64,000 nt of DNA, from positions 18,501 to 82,500 of the forward strand of contig CAXIUP010000095.1 in the NCBI GenBank assembly GCA_964035015.1. The letters are read 5' to 3'. Below the pieces are notes generated by a model. It saw nothing but the letters and a program-made list of their open reading frames with translations. It was not told the origin of the DNA and did not search any database. This document shows positions 1 through 11,298 of this stretch, in pieces (within the stretch, counting starts at the first letter, position 1; each line of letters starts with the position of its first letter). The stretch comes from Corallium rubrum (lineage: Eukaryota; Cnidaria; Anthozoa; Scleralcyonacea; Coralliidae). The position numbers and the translations under genes are program-made.

Positions 1-507
1 CCATTAAACCAACTTGTGGACGCAGAATATTTAACTTCAATTTCAAACAGATCAACCTTTAGCTTCATCATCAAGAATAATTGTCATGGTTCAAGCTTTA
101 AAATTGGATATATTCTTTATGTACTTTATTTGTTGTCGTAGCCAAGGTTTTGAAACTCGTCGATATAACAATTTGGGTTTCCTTGAAGGCGTCAACAAAG
201 CAACAGAAAGCACAGATTTAATTATTATTACAAGTGTCTCAAATAAGCGTTGTCTTCCTGGACCAATGGTGTTAGTTTGAGTTTCTCTGTATTCAAATAC
301 CACATAGTTTGTTTTCTCCTTGGTGAAGTAACCACTGCAAGATTCCAGAATCCCAAGAATAATTTCCAAAGTTTAAACAGCCTTGATTTGACTAGACAAA
401 CAGCTCGAATTATCTTTATCACTCAAATGGAAACATTGTCTTGTACAATTGCTTAAAGCATTAGACAGAGATATCTCATTTCATGAATTAATATTTAAAA
501 CATGAGC

Positions 508-700
508 AGCAGTGTTTTCTTATCAGATTTAAAGCACGAGGTGATAGCCGAGCATTTTAGATCTCATAAAACACACACTGCGAATGTTTTGAATAGCTTT
601 AGAAACGACCCATTTGGTAAGTTCATTGGAGTAGTAATTTTGAAAAACAATTAAAGAGTTTTTAAAGAGAATGGAACATCATACTTGGGAAAATATGCGC
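508..700. repeat. Dispersed MITE-like repeat with hairpin CACGAGGTGATAGCCGAG
   Basis: A short hairpin around position 540 pairs a stretch reading TTATCAGATTTAAAGCACG with its near reverse complement just downstream. Related copies lie at 23812-24085 and 50935-51200, and the tail alone at about 45825-45850. This copy is shared by both segmental duplicates, so it predates the duplication. Confidence 0.5.
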
Positions 701-2168
701 TGAAATTTTATCAAGTTTACCCTTTACAGCCAAGACCATATGTTGTATTGTATAAAATCCTCTGGTTTTAGCAAAAAAAAAAATATCCTAAAGTTCTCAA
801 CAAACTGTAAAGGGTCAAGAATATAGTTTCTCAACCATTTACAATCATTGAGGATCTTTTTCTGTGCTAAATACAATTCAACTAGTGTTAACCAGAAAAG
901 ATAAATAAGATTTTTAAAATGGTTAACAGGCTACAAAAGGTTAAGTATCACATCACATAATTTTTAAAAAAAGACAACCTCTGAATTTGATTTTGCAAGT
1001 GACCAACATGCAACTATTACTTGAGTTAACTTTGGCAAAGTTACATCACGAGAAAGGTTTTTTACAACTTGCAAACTTGGCTTAGGGTATTCTATAGAGC
1101 GTGAAAACGTTGTATAATTATGATGAATATATGACCATTATAATTACTAAGAGCAATGGCCTAGATAGTCCAGAATCAGTTAAAAACATTTAAACACGAA
1201 ACATTCATGCCATTTTTTTATATACAGTAGAGTACATTGTTGGTATTTATGCCACTAATAACATTATCAATTTCACATGTGGATTATAAAACACATTTTT
1301 TTGAAAGTTGTTCGTCTACACAACGTCTTCAAACCATTTACTTTATAACGTTAGTCACCACTAGCAACCGCCTTTCTCAAGACTACATTAACCTAGACGA
1401 ACAACTTTCACAAACATGTACTATAATAATACTATTAGGTTCAAACTATTTACCGTTCTTTAATTGTGTACATCAGAATTGTATAATTGTGATAAAATAT
1501 TCTATTAACAAATTAGTTTTATAAAGTAAATAAATAAGATATACCGTTGACACACACTTTCAAAACTTTCTCACTTTACACTTATACTGGAGAAAACTCA
1601 AAACTAAACTATTTGACTTTGGTAAATTACAATTTTGTTTCTATATGTTAACACTTTCACTGCCACAGTCAACTTTTATTATCTTACTGGAATTTTAGTT
1701 TACTACCTTTTCACTTTGCTCTATCTAAAACACTGCACTTTACTTTTTTACACTCACCGAAAGAGTCCTTGGCAATTTTAATTATCAAAACTAAGTATTA
1801 CCAAGTATTTTATAACCAAACAATTAGATAGCACCATTTAAACTGCAGTGATCTATTTGTGTTACCCTCGACTGTACATATATACAAGATATATCTAGCC
1901 TCACTATATCTCCTTTATTCATAGCTATAGGTAACTCAAGTGTAATGCAAGTCCTCTCATATAGACAAAAAAGCTAATTATAAATTCTAATTCTAATTCT
2001 AATAGTATATATAACTAAACTATTTGAGGATCCTGTATTAGTGAAGGTCCAAACAGGGAGGTGCTCATAGTGTTTAACTAACAATAACAAACATGATATC
2101 AAAGACAAACTATTGTTATACAACATATCAGCAAATGATAAAAAATTTTAATTATATCAATAGTTAAA

Positions 2169-5100
2169 TCACAAGGTCATTTGGCGAGATTTGGTTTTTA
2201 TTTCTTCAACATCGTGCTTGGAAAACTTAACGTCTTCGCCGTAAATACTAAATGGTGCCCAAACCTGTAGATCTCGAAAAACATGGTGTTCATGATGTTG
2301 AAATATGATCATTGTCCTTCGCAAAGCCCCACAAACCGACGTTTCGTTGCAAATTTCATTATAGAAATTTTTCATGAACAATTTTGAACCCTCATCATGA
2401 ATAGGCCAGAGTGTGGCAAGAACGGAGCGAGCACCGGCTGCAAGAAATGCGCGTGCTAGACCAACGACTCCTTCTGAAGAGACATTTCCTCTTCCTGTAT
2501 GACAACAACATAGGACAACTAACCGGGCACTTATATGAATTTCAGTAATATCTTCTTCTCTTACAAGATAAGATTCTTCTTTGGGTAAGCCTGGGCTAGT
2601 TGAATTAGGATTTGGAGCAAGAAAAATTTCACCATGTTCTCCCTCCCCATGTGCGGCAATGTGAATTATGCCAGCGTTTTGAATTAATTGTAAAACTCGT
2701 TGCTTTATCGCCTTGTCTTCTACTAAGGGTTTAGCGTCAAAAAGCGGTGCAAGACATTCCGCTTCAGCTGTGGCGGATGGGAGCGGTTCCGGTTCAATTT
2801 CTAGGCCACGAAAACTAACTTTGCCGATAGTTGGATTACCAACAAACAATGCAAACCCTAGACTAGCTTGATGTGATTGCTTCATGCTGGCATAAAGAGT
2901 GTGCAGAGATGGTGTTATTTGAATACTGTAATTTTGTGAGATCGAGGAACCGTTTTCATCTTTCAAAGCACAAAATGGCACAAAAAACAAAAATTTGTCA
3001 GGAACGATAATCAATTTGTTTCCTTTAATAAACTGCTTAACAGGATTGATGAGTTTCTGAAACAATTCCTGTAAAATAAGAGTATGTTGTTCAATAGGAG
3101 GAGGTCTAGCCGGAGACCTTGGTTTGTCAACGTCAGCGGCCAGATCATAACGTTGCACTACTTGCAGTACATTCTTGATTTTCGAGTCAGAATCTTGGCG
3201 TGTGTTGGGAAGCAATATGCTTTCCCAAGACTGGGCCTTTTTGGAAAGTTTATTTTCGGAGTTCTCTAATTTACAATCTTCTGATCCTTTATTAGAATCA
3301 ATAAAATTCTCATTCAGTAACATCTGGTTCCATGGCATTTCCGCAATGATTTTGTGACGATCAGAAGTAGAATTTGAACTTAGTTTAACCATGGAGGAAT
3401 CACGATTTAAATTAACAGAATAAGTCTGAAGCAACATTTTCAAAATGTCGAAAATAGAATTCTCAGGTAAAGTCAGGTCATTATTTCCTTCCAAAACAAT
3501 GTGTTTAATATCATCCACGCCATTTAAAACCCAAATATGGAGAAACTTAGAAAAAAACACGTAGAATATAACAGTGGAACTATTTTTCTTGAGCAGGATA
3601 CCCTTCTCAATATTGTCTATTTCTAATTTCTCTTCATTTTTGTCGATATTTTTCCAGGTGTCACGTGTATAATTGACCATGTCATCAATCTCTGATTTCT
3701 TTCGTTTCTCGATAAAAGCATGCAGTGCCTTGGCCTTTCCAAGATCAATAACTAACAATGCGGCTTCAATGCGTTTTAACAAAAGAAAACAATACAATAG
3801 CATCAGATATAGTTGAAAGTATTCACTAGTGAATGATATCTTATTTTTGTCACCATCCAAGTCGAATAAAATCTTATCACCACACATAACAGATCTCTTA
3901 AGACATGACACAGCGTGTTTTAAGTTGCTCACATCTTCCGTTTCTCGAGCTACAGACAAATACAGTGACAAGTAAGAGTTCCCTATGTTTCCTAAAGAAA
4001 TGTATTCCAAACTTCGATTACCAATTTCTAAACTAATTTTAAATGCTTCTCCAAAACATTTAAGAGATTTTTGAAACTGCCCCATCTTGGAATATGCATT
4101 ACCTAGATTTACATTGTCACTTGCTATTCCTGACCGGTATCCTATTTCAGTGCTGATTTCTAGACCTTTATTATAATACTGAATAGCTTTTTCATAATGC
4201 CCCAAACAACAATAGGCAGTCCCTAAATTTCCATTGTTAATTGCTATTCCTGACCGATCTCCTATTTCAGTGCTGATTTCTAGACCTTTATTATAATACT
4301 GAATAGCTTTTTCATACTGCCCCAAACAACGATAGGCATTCCCTAAATTTCCATTGTTACTTGCTATTCCTGACCGATCTCCTATTTCAGTGCTGATTTC
4401 TAGACCTTTATTATGATACTGAATAGCTTTTTCATACTGCCCCAAACAACGATAGGCAGTCCCTAAATTTCCATTGTTATTTGCTATTCCTGACCGATCT
4501 CCTATTTCAGTGCTGATTTCTAGACCTTTATTATAATACTGAATAGCTTTTTCATACTGCCCCAAACAATGATAGGCAGACCCTAAATTTCCATTGTTAC
4601 TTGCTATTCCTGACCGATCTCCTATTTCAGTGCTGATTTCTAGACCTTTATTATAATACTGAATAGCTTTTTCATACTGCCCCAAACAATGATAGGCATT
4701 CCCTAAATTTCCATTGTCACTTGCTATTCCTGACCGATCTCCTATTTCAGTGCTGATTTCTAGACCTTTATTATAATAGTGAATAGCTTTTTGATACTGC
4801 CCCAAACAACGATAGGCAGACCCTAAATTTCCATTGTTACTTGCTATTCCTGACCGATCTCCTATTTCAGTGCTGATTTCTAGACCTTTATTGTAATAGT
4901 GAATAGCTTTCTCATACTGCCCCAAACAACGATAGGCAGACCCTAAATTTCCATTGTTACTTGCTATTTCTGACCGATCTCCTATTTCAGTGCTGATTTC
5001 TAGACCTTTATTATAATACTGAATAGCTTTTTCATACTGCCCCAAACAACGATAGGCAGTCCCTAAATTTCCATTGTCACTTGCTATTCCTGACCGATCT

Positions 5101-5957
5101 CCTATTTCAGTGCTGATTTCTAGACCTTTATTATAATACTGAATAGCTTTTTCATACTGCCCCAAACAACGATAGGCAGACCCTAAATTTCCATTGTTAT
5201 TTGCTATTCCGGACCGATCTCCTATTTCAGTGCTGATTTCTAGACCTTTATTACAATACTCAATAGCTTTTTCATACTGCCCCAAACAACGATAGGCAGT
5301 CCCTAAATTTCCATTCTCACTTGCTATTCCTGACCGATCTCCTATTTCAGTGCTCATTTCTAGACCTTCACTGTAATAGGAAATGGCTTTTTCATACTGC
5401 CCCATACTCAAATAGACCCTCCCTAAATTTTCAATGTTACGTGCTATTCCTGACCGATCCCCTATTTCAGTACTGAATGGCAAACCTTTATTATAATAGT
5501 GAATGGCTTCTTTATATTCTGCCAAAGCTAGATGCGCATTTCCTAATATTTCGCAACATTTTGCTTTGCCTGATTTGTCTTTAAGTTCATCTGTAATCTT
5601 TTCAGCTCTTAGGGTATATTCTAATGTTTTACTATATTGTGAAGTATTAAAATATATATCTGCAATTCTAAGAAGAATAGTTATTCTCGCACTCTTTTCC
5701 ACACCTAAATTACTTAATAATTTTTCGAACTCAAGATAGTACTTCAACATATCCGAAAATTCTCCATTTCCATCACATTTGAGAATAATCGAGGATAACA
5801 TTAATCCTTTCATCATTAAGTTACCTTGAAGAAGTTCCAGAGATCTATTTACTACATATTCAAAGTCATTCTTTCTTCCTTTGTCTTGTAGAATTTTTGC
5901 CGTCTCAGCAACAAACTCAATTACCATTTTAATGTTTCTGTTTCTTGCTTGAAAAAT
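2169..5957 (-). CDS. TPR-CHAT protein 1 (tetratricopeptide array plus caspase-like CHAT protease), main exon
   Basis: This is one large exon encoding about 1,250 residues from the internal ATG at 5927. Residues 1-80 are helical; TPR-like units start near residue 85; from residue 127 there are 13 units of exactly 40 residues, most reading like NLGSAYRCLGQYEKAIQYYN. A variable linker follows (about 690-940), then a CHAT domain (about 945-1235). The family's catalytic pair is present: His1093 in HIAAHG and Cys1142 in CCCHTGRG. CHAT is a caspase/separase-clan cysteine peptidase module; TPRs usually bind partners. The substrate is unknown. The reading frame stays open upstream to a splice acceptor (TTTTCAG on the minus strand) so that the exon begins at 5957 in phase 0, matching the exon near 11771. 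The repeats are nearly identical at DNA level, which suggests recent homogenisation. Its paralogue is at 54028-57336. Bacterial-type origin is possible for the family but is not shown here. Confidence 0.9.
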   Translation of the reverse strand: MFQARNRNIKMVIEFVAETAKILQDKGRKNDFEYVVNRSLELLQGNLMMKGLMLSSIILKCDGNGEFSDMLKYYLEFEKLLSNLGVEKSARITILLRIADIYFNTSQYSKTLEYTLRAEKITDELKDKSGKAKCCEILGNAHLALAEYKEAIHYYNKGLPFSTEIGDRSGIARNIENLGRVYLSMGQYEKAISYYSEGLEMSTEIGDRSGIASENGNLGTAYRCLGQYEKAIEYCNKGLEISTEIGDRSGIANNNGNLGSAYRCLGQYEKAIQYYNKGLEISTEIGDRSGIASDNGNLGTAYRCLGQYEKAIQYYNKGLEISTEIGDRSEIASNNGNLGSAYRCLGQYEKAIHYYNKGLEISTEIGDRSGIASNNGNLGSAYRCLGQYQKAIHYYNKGLEISTEIGDRSGIASDNGNLGNAYHCLGQYEKAIQYYNKGLEISTEIGDRSGIASNNGNLGSAYHCLGQYEKAIQYYNKGLEISTEIGDRSGIANNNGNLGTAYRCLGQYEKAIQYHNKGLEISTEIGDRSGIASNNGNLGNAYRCLGQYEKAIQYYNKGLEISTEIGDRSGIAINNGNLGTAYCCLGHYEKAIQYYNKGLEISTEIGYRSGIASDNVNLGNAYSKMGQFQKSLKCFGEAFKISLEIGNRSLEYISLGNIGNSYLSLYLSVARETEDVSNLKHAVSCLKRSVMCGDKILFDLDGDKNKISFTSEYFQLYLMLLYCFLLLKRIEAALLVIDLGKAKALHAFIEKRKKSEIDDMVNYTRDTWKNIDKNEEKLEIDNIEKGILLKKNSSTVIFYVFFSKFLHIWVLNGVDDIKHIVLEGNNDLTLPENSIFDILKMLLQTYSVNLNRDSSMVKLSSNSTSDRHKIIAEMPWNQMLLNENFIDSNKGSEDCKLENSENKLSKKAQSWESILLPNTRQDSDSKIKNVLQVVQRYDLAADVDKPRSPARPPPIEQHTLILQELFQKLINPVKQFIKGNKLIIVPDKFLFFVPFCALKDENGSSISQNYSIQITPSLHTLYASMKQSHQASLGFALFVGNPTIGKVSFRGLEIEPEPLPSATAEAECLAPLFDAKPLVEDKAIKQRVLQLIQNAGIIHIAAHGEGEHGEIFLAPNPNSTSPGLPKEESYLVREEDITEIHISARLVVLCCCHTGRGNVSSEGVVGLARAFLAAGARSVLATLWPIHDEGSKLFMKNFYNEICNETSVCGALRRTMIIFQHHEHHVFRDLQVWAPFSIYGEDVKFSKHDVEEIKTKSRQMTL
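4080..5520 (-). repeat. 120-bp coding tandem repeat (TPR units of gene 1)
   Basis: Twelve to thirteen successive 120-bp units each encode one 40-residue TPR. Central units (about 4240-5220) differ from each other at only a few bases, mostly in the CGATAGGCA and TACTGAATAG positions. Copy 2 has four fewer units, exactly accounting for the 160-residue length difference between the paralogues. Confidence 0.9.
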
Positions 5958-6049
5958 CTGTTTTCAGTTTAAAAATCTTAAGATTACTTTATATATCAAC
6001 AAAATTAAACAAAACGTCGGTTTGTAACTTGTTAACGTTTAACAATTAC

Positions 6050-6580
6050 AAGTGCATATACGAGAATTTACATTATTTTTCTAAAAATCGGCCGTATCAA
6101 GACGATTCTAACGATATATAACACACCTTAAACGGATAAAAACTTCTCGAGATATCTTGCATCAAACATGAGTTTTTCAAAACATGGCCAGGAGAAAAGA
6201 GTCTGAGTCCGAATAACGCTGATGACGTCAAATCGGGACAAGCTGTAATCGACGACTACAGTTGTTTAGTTGTTTTAAGATCCAGATGTAGACATTGTCA
6301 CAAAACACAGAGTAATTGATAATTTTCTGAAGAGTCTCTCCAAACTATGGGTAAACAAATGTAGTCGTCCAACAGCTTGTCTCGATTTGACGTCATCACC
6401 ATTACTCAGACTCAGACTCTTTTCTCCCGGCCATGTTTTGGAAAAACCATTTTTGGGCTATGTTTGATGCAGTCTATCTAGAGAAGTTTTTACCCGTTTA
6501 AGGTACGTTATATATCGTTAAAATCGTTTCGATAAGGCCGATTTTTAGGGGGGAAAAGGAAAATTCTCGTATATGCACTT
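6050..6580. mobile_element. Long-TIR MITE (about 195-bp arms) in intron of TPR-CHAT gene 1
   Basis: The ends are AAGTGCATATACGAGAAT and its reverse complement. The arms run about 6050-6245 and 6373-6580 with small gaps, and share blocks around GACGTCA and GGCCATGTTTT. The matching place in segmental copy 2 (about 57380) lacks it, so it inserted after the duplication or was lost there. No transposase is encoded and no clear target-site duplication was found. Confidence 0.75.
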
Positions 6581-6739
6581 TAAACGTTTGCGACAGACGG
6601 CGTTTGTACTGAACAGAGCTTTCGTAGAGATGGTGTAGTGGGTGGGGTGTACAGTTAAATTGACCCGGTATCACAAAGAAATTGTTTTCTTTTAAAGTAC
6701 ACACGTAAAAACACCGGGATTGTTCCATACCTGTAAGCA

Positions 6740-7046
6740 AGTTGTTACAAAGCCGTCACAAGCCGTTACCAGGATGCATTCACACTGGTTGTTCCCAGTT
6801 TGTTAACAAGTCTGTAACAGGTTGTTGACAACTTGTAACAAAGTTGATGGCTTCAACGGACTTTTAACAAGTTGTTGCAATAATTTGTTATACTGCTCTG
6901 CACTTAACAAGTTGCTACAAGGTTGACAACAAGCTTGCATTGGCTTGATAAAATTACAACTTGTTAACAATTTTTAACTGCTACAAGCTTGTTCCGAACA
7001 CATCCCGTCAACGAGCTGTGGAATTTTTATACGCGTGTAGATTTGC
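6740..7046. repeat. Degenerate ACAAGTTGTTGCAAC-type repeat region
   Basis: Many short variants of GTTGTTACAA, AACAAGTTGTTGCAA and TTGTTAACAA occur in both orientations. The same block is present at 57520-57800 in segmental copy 2. No gene seen. Confidence 0.5.
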
Positions 7047-7600
7047 TCAAACAAACAAACAAACAAACAAACAAACAAGTAAACAAACAAGACAAACAAA
7101 CAAACAAACAAACAAACAAACAAACAAACAAACAAACAAACAAACAAACAAACAAACAAACAAACAAACAAACAAACAAACAAACAAACAAACAAACAAA
7201 CAAACAAACAAACAAACAAACAAACAAACAAACAAACAAACAAACAAACAAACAAACAAACAAACAAACAAACAAACAAACAAACAAACAAACAAACAAA
7301 CAAACAAACAAACAAACAAACAAACAAACAAACAAACAAACAAACAAACAAACAAACAAACAAACAAACAAACAAACAAACAAACAAACAAACAAACAAA
7401 CAAACAAACAAACAAACAAACAAACAAACAAACAAACAAACAAACAAACAAACAAACAAACAAACAAACAAACAAACAAACAAACAAACAAACAAACAAA
7501 CAAACAAACAAACAAACAAACAAACAAACAAACAAACAAACAAACAAACAAACAAACAAACAAACAAACAAACAAACAAACAAACAAACAAACAAACAAA
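7047..7600. repeat. (AAAC)n microsatellite, about 550 bp
   Basis: Almost pure AAAC tetranucleotides, with a few interruptions only at the left end (7078-7092). All frames without stops across it are artefacts. It lies in the predicted intron of TPR-CHAT gene 1 and marks the breakdown of similarity with segmental copy 2, where GAAT-type sequence occupies this place. Confidence 0.97.
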
Positions 7601-7662
7601 CGAATAAAGGAAGGAGGGAAGAAATAAATAAATTATGAATGAATAAATGAATAAATGAAAGA

Positions 7663-7752
7663 AAGAATGAATGAATGAATGAATGAATGAATGAATGAAT
7701 GAATGAATGAATGAATGAATGAATGAATGAATGAATGAATGAATGAATGAAT
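7663..7752. repeat. (GAAT)n microsatellite
   Basis: About 22 pure GAAT units, bordered by degenerate GAAT/AAAT sequence on both sides. Confidence 0.95.
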
Positions 7753-7825
7753 GCATAACAAAATAACTAAACAACTGAATAATTGAATAGCTGAATAAAC
7801 GAACAAACGAACGAACAAATGAACA

Positions 7826-7944
7826 AACGAACGAACGAACGAACGAACGAACGAACGAACGAACGAACGAACGAACGAACGAACGAACGAACGAACGAAC
7901 GAACGAACGAACGAACGAACGAACGAACGAACGAACGAACGAAC
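7826..7944. repeat. (GAAC)n microsatellite
   Basis: About 30 pure GAAC units, so three different tetranucleotide arrays (AAAC, GAAT, GAAC) follow one another within 900 bp. Confidence 0.95.
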
Positions 7945-8515
7945 GTGAGCGTATTAACTTCGCTATCGCTCGGTCAATACAGCAAGACCTCGGTTTAATA
8001 TTTTACCGTAAAGACCTCACTCTCGGTTATTAACTTATTAATACTAGACTTAAAGTGCATATGACATGAAAATTAAGTTTGGCTAATTTGAAAAAAATAT
8101 ATTAAAAATGACAAAGTAACACCTTTTCCAGTTCTGGTTTCCTTGCGTCGTTGTTGGGTTATTTCAATTTGTTTGATATGTAAACGTCACATGTTGTGAC
8201 GCACACACACACGTGTATAATGCTTTCTAGAGATGGTTATATATTGCCAAAACCGATAATCTGCGTCATGGGTAAAAAAAAAACACGTTATGATTTCCGC
8301 CCAAAACATTAACGAATCGCCAAAGTTCGCCAGTGGAAAACCGGCTTCATGCCATGTTTTTTTTTCGCCCGATGCCACGCATCATCGATTTTGATACTAT
8401 CTTTGCTATTATCAAACCGAACTCAATTTGAAGGAAGCGTGTTTTTCTCTCACAACACTAAACATGTAGAATTTAAAATAATTTTGTTTGATAATAGCAA
8501 CGATACATAACCTTG

Positions 8516-8842
8516 GCGTGTGCTGTTAGGGCGCTGCCTCTCACCGCTGTAGTTAAGCCCAGTTGGACGGGGTTAGTACTTGGATGGGTGACCGTCTGGG
8601 AATAACCCCGTTCTCGAACTTGAATTTCATGTGAGTAGAGTTTAGTTGGTCTCTCCTGTGCTTCGAGGGTTTTTCGCAGGGTTCTGCGATTTTCCTCCCT
8701 CCGTAAAATCAACACATAGGTCTTAGCTTATGTCGTACACTTTTAACATGAGCCTCTGGCTCGGATGATTGGGCGACCACATCCTGTGCTTACGACGATA
8801 AATAAATCATTACTTATTACTCACTACTCATTACTCAAGTCA
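8516..8842 (+). mobile_element. 5S rRNA-derived SINE (SINE3-like)
   Basis: Positions 8572-8603 carry the 5S rRNA internal promoter core, including TACTTGGATGGGTGACCG followed by TCTGGGAATA. A 5S-like head starts near 8516. A tRNA-unrelated body follows, and the element ends in an ATTACT-type simple repeat (about 8811-8842). Only the 3' half of 5S is clear, and the following body is unlike 5S, so this is a SINE and not a functional 5S gene. Confidence 0.7.
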
Positions 8843-9234
8843 TTATGCACGTTTATTATATGGCACAAGTTACTTCCGTTGAAATCGTGTGTTCTCATTG
8901 GCCGAGACGTGTCACGTGCCGGTCGATTATTTTCCGTAATCGACCGGTCGATTACGGATATTGTCAGCCATGTTGTTTGTAACTAAACAACGAAAGAAAA
9001 CCGCAAGAATTTTGTGAATTCAACAACCTGAGGACTAAATTATGTATGATTGGGACGAGAGCAATCTGGAAGCGAGTTTAGGAGTCCGAAAGCGATGACA
9101 ACAAAAGCAACAACATTGAAAACGATGAGTTTATGTCACACGCTCGAGGTCACACTAAAATGACTAAAGTACGTATCATGACAAGGTATAAATGTAAGGT
9201 TTGTTGTTTCAAAATGCCATATAATAAACTTTTT

Positions 9235-9372
9235 ATTAACCTCGCTTGCTCGGTCTTTACAGAGAAATATCAGACCTTGGTCTTTGTGTACAAACCTCGC
9301 CCTACGGGCTCGGTCTGTACCAAAAAGACCTCGGTCCGATATTTCTCTGTAAAGACCTCGCGTTCAGTTAAT
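9235..9372. mobile_element. Palindromic MITE (TAACCTCGC ends)
   Basis: Inverted arms carry CGGTCTTTACAGAGAAATAT and its complement around a short centre. A related partial hairpin is at about 7945-8030. No coding capacity. Confidence 0.6.
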
Positions 9373-9626
9373 ATTAAAGAAGTTAGTACATCACAACATG
9401 ATGATTTTTGGAGACGTTCTCTGGTTGAAAATATTTATTTATCACGAGCTTTCGGCTGCCAGACTGCAGCCTTCAACGGGTAGTTACAAAAAACAATGAT
9501 TGCAGACGACTACGGTTTACAATTACAGACTATACGCCTACGCTACGATTAACAATACAATGACAAACAAATAACTGGATGTGACAGTTCCGCCTATATG
9601 ATACTCTGTGAACTCTAACGATTGTT

Positions 9627-10648
9627 CTATTTCTTCAATAAAAAACGGTATTGTTCGGGTAGATGTTTTGAATTATTGTCAGCATTAGTTGTAAGCGCGG
9701 TGTGCCAGGATTCCAGTGTAGCTCTGTGGCGGTAGTTTGCTTTGTCAATTATCTTGCTGTTGTTGAAATCAATTTTATGGTCGTAAGACCAAGCATGATT
9801 CGCAATATTTGAGCCCGCTTTATATTTCTCGACATTTCTCATGTGTTCTTTTTTCCGTGTGATGAACGCTCGACCCGTCTCGCCAATGTAGTTCCACGAA
9901 CAATCGGCACAATTTATGCGATAGACTACATTTGTTTGTTCTTCGGATGGTGGTCTGTCTTTCGGTGAAGGGAGCATTTTTTCAAGCGTACGTAGAGGTT
10001 TCGTTGTGACTCGGATGCCATGGGGTTTGAGGAGGCGTTTGAGAGGTTCTGTTACGCCTTTAATGTATGGTAAAACAGCGTAGTCAACCTTTGTACTCGA
10101 GTCAACTCTTTCAAAGAACTCACGAACAAGCTCTTCTGGTGATGGTATTTTTTGTTTTCTCAGAGCACGTTTCTTTTCCACTTCTGTCAGAAACTTCTGT
10201 GGGTACCCATTAGCCGTCAATGCTTTCATGACATGTTCACGTTCTTGTTGTTTACCTTTGATCGTGTTAGGAAGTGTCGCTGCCCGGTGTAAGAGAGTTT
10301 GTGCTGTGCTAATTTTATGTTGTTTATCGTGATGTGAGTTAAAATCTAAGTAATTGTCAGTGTGCGTAGGCTTGCGATAGACAGTAGTGATAAGCGTTCC
10401 GTTGTTGCGAGAAACTGAAATGTCTAAAAATGAAAGTCGTCCGTCTTGTTCATGTTCTATAGTAAAGTTTATGTCTGGGTCAATGGAGTTCAGTAATTTA
10501 TGGAAGGAATCCAATGCATGTTTTTTGATGATCGAGAAAACATCATCAACATAACGGAACCATTTCTTAGGTGGTGTGGTTGCTTGAGCCAGAGCGAGTT
10601 CCTCAATAACCTCTAAACAGAGGTTTGCCACAATAGGGCTCAGACACT
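9627..10648 (-). pseudogene. Penelope-like RT C-terminal part plus GIY-YIG endonuclease (left, longer copy)
   Basis: The frame opens inside the reverse transcriptase at a SPIVANL segment and continues through the catalytic YVDD box (WFRYVDDVFSI), then FLDISVSR and YRKPTHTDNYL. It ends in a GIY-YIG-type nuclease with a CADC zinc-binding pair, NYIGETGR and the downstream Arg/Glu-His of TRKKEH. The N-terminal half of the RT, including the first catalytic Asp, is missing, so it cannot be autonomous. The remaining frame is intact to its stop at 9627. The open frame beyond 10648 runs antisense into the other arm and is not part of the protein. Confidence 0.85.
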
Positions 10649-10691
10649 TCCTAACACGATCAAAGGTAAACAACAAGAACGTGAACATGTC

Positions 10692-11298
10692 ATGAAAGCA
10701 TTGACGGCTAATGGGTACCCACAGAAGTTTCTGACAGAAGTGGAAAAGAAACGTGCTCTGAGAAAACAAAAAATACCATCACCAGAAGAGCTTGTTCGTG
10801 AGTTCTTTGAAAGAGTTGACTCGAGTACAAAGGTTGACTACGCTGTTTTACCATACATTAAAGGCGTAACAGAACCTCTCAAACGCCTCCTCAAACCCCA
10901 TGGCATCCGAGTCACAACGAAACCTCTACGTACGCTTGAAAAAATGCTCCCTTCACCGAAAGACAGACCACCATCCGAAGAACAAACAAATGTAGTCTAT
11001 CGCATAAATTGTGCCGATTGTTCGTGGAACTACATTGGCGAGACGGGTCGAGCGTTCATCACACGGAAAAAAGAACACATGAGAAATGTCGAGAAATATA
11101 AAGCGGGCTCAAATATTGCGAATCATGCTTGGTCTTACGACCATGCATAAAATTGATTTCAACAACAGCAAGATAATTGACAAAGCAAACTACCGCCACA
11201 GAGCTACACTGGAATCCTGGCACACCGCGCTTACAACTAATGCTGACAATAATTCAAAACATCTACCCGAACAATACCGTTTTTTATTGAAGAAATAG
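10692..11298 (+). pseudogene. Penelope-like GIY-YIG region (right, inverted copy), frameshifted
   Basis: This repeats the thumb-to-nuclease part of the minus-strand copy, from about IKGKQQEREHV onward. A 4-bp insertion near 11145 (ACCATGCATAAA against ACCATAAA in the other arm) breaks the frame after the GIY-YIG core; the frame resumes in a different phase to 11298. Non-functional on its own. Confidence 0.85.

Larger units (their letters stand above)
1..7050. repeat. Segmental duplication, copy 1 (contains TPR-CHAT gene 1)
   Basis: Position 1 aligns with about 50416, and collinear similarity runs through the 3' flank, the TPR-CHAT main exon and the proximal intron to about 7047, which matches about 57845. 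The duplication may continue left of the window. Copy 1 differs by four extra TPR units and by a 531-bp MITE at 6050-6580; copy 2 carries about 1.47 kb of extra DNA at about 52540-54010. The 3' flank 1-2168 contains no convincing gene. A minus-strand AATAAA lies at 1914-1919, about 250 bases beyond the TPR-CHAT stop codon. Confidence 0.85.

Noticed and set aside
91-369. Open frame shared by both segmental copies (counterpart near 50505-50780)
   Set aside because: It lacks an ATG, and the differences between copies are mostly amino-acid changing, so there is no sign of purifying selection.
6961-7774. Long open frames (Gln-Thr-Asn-Lys or Cys-Leu-Phe-Val repeats)
   Set aside because: They translate the (AAAC)n microsatellite; every frame is open and there is no unique domain.
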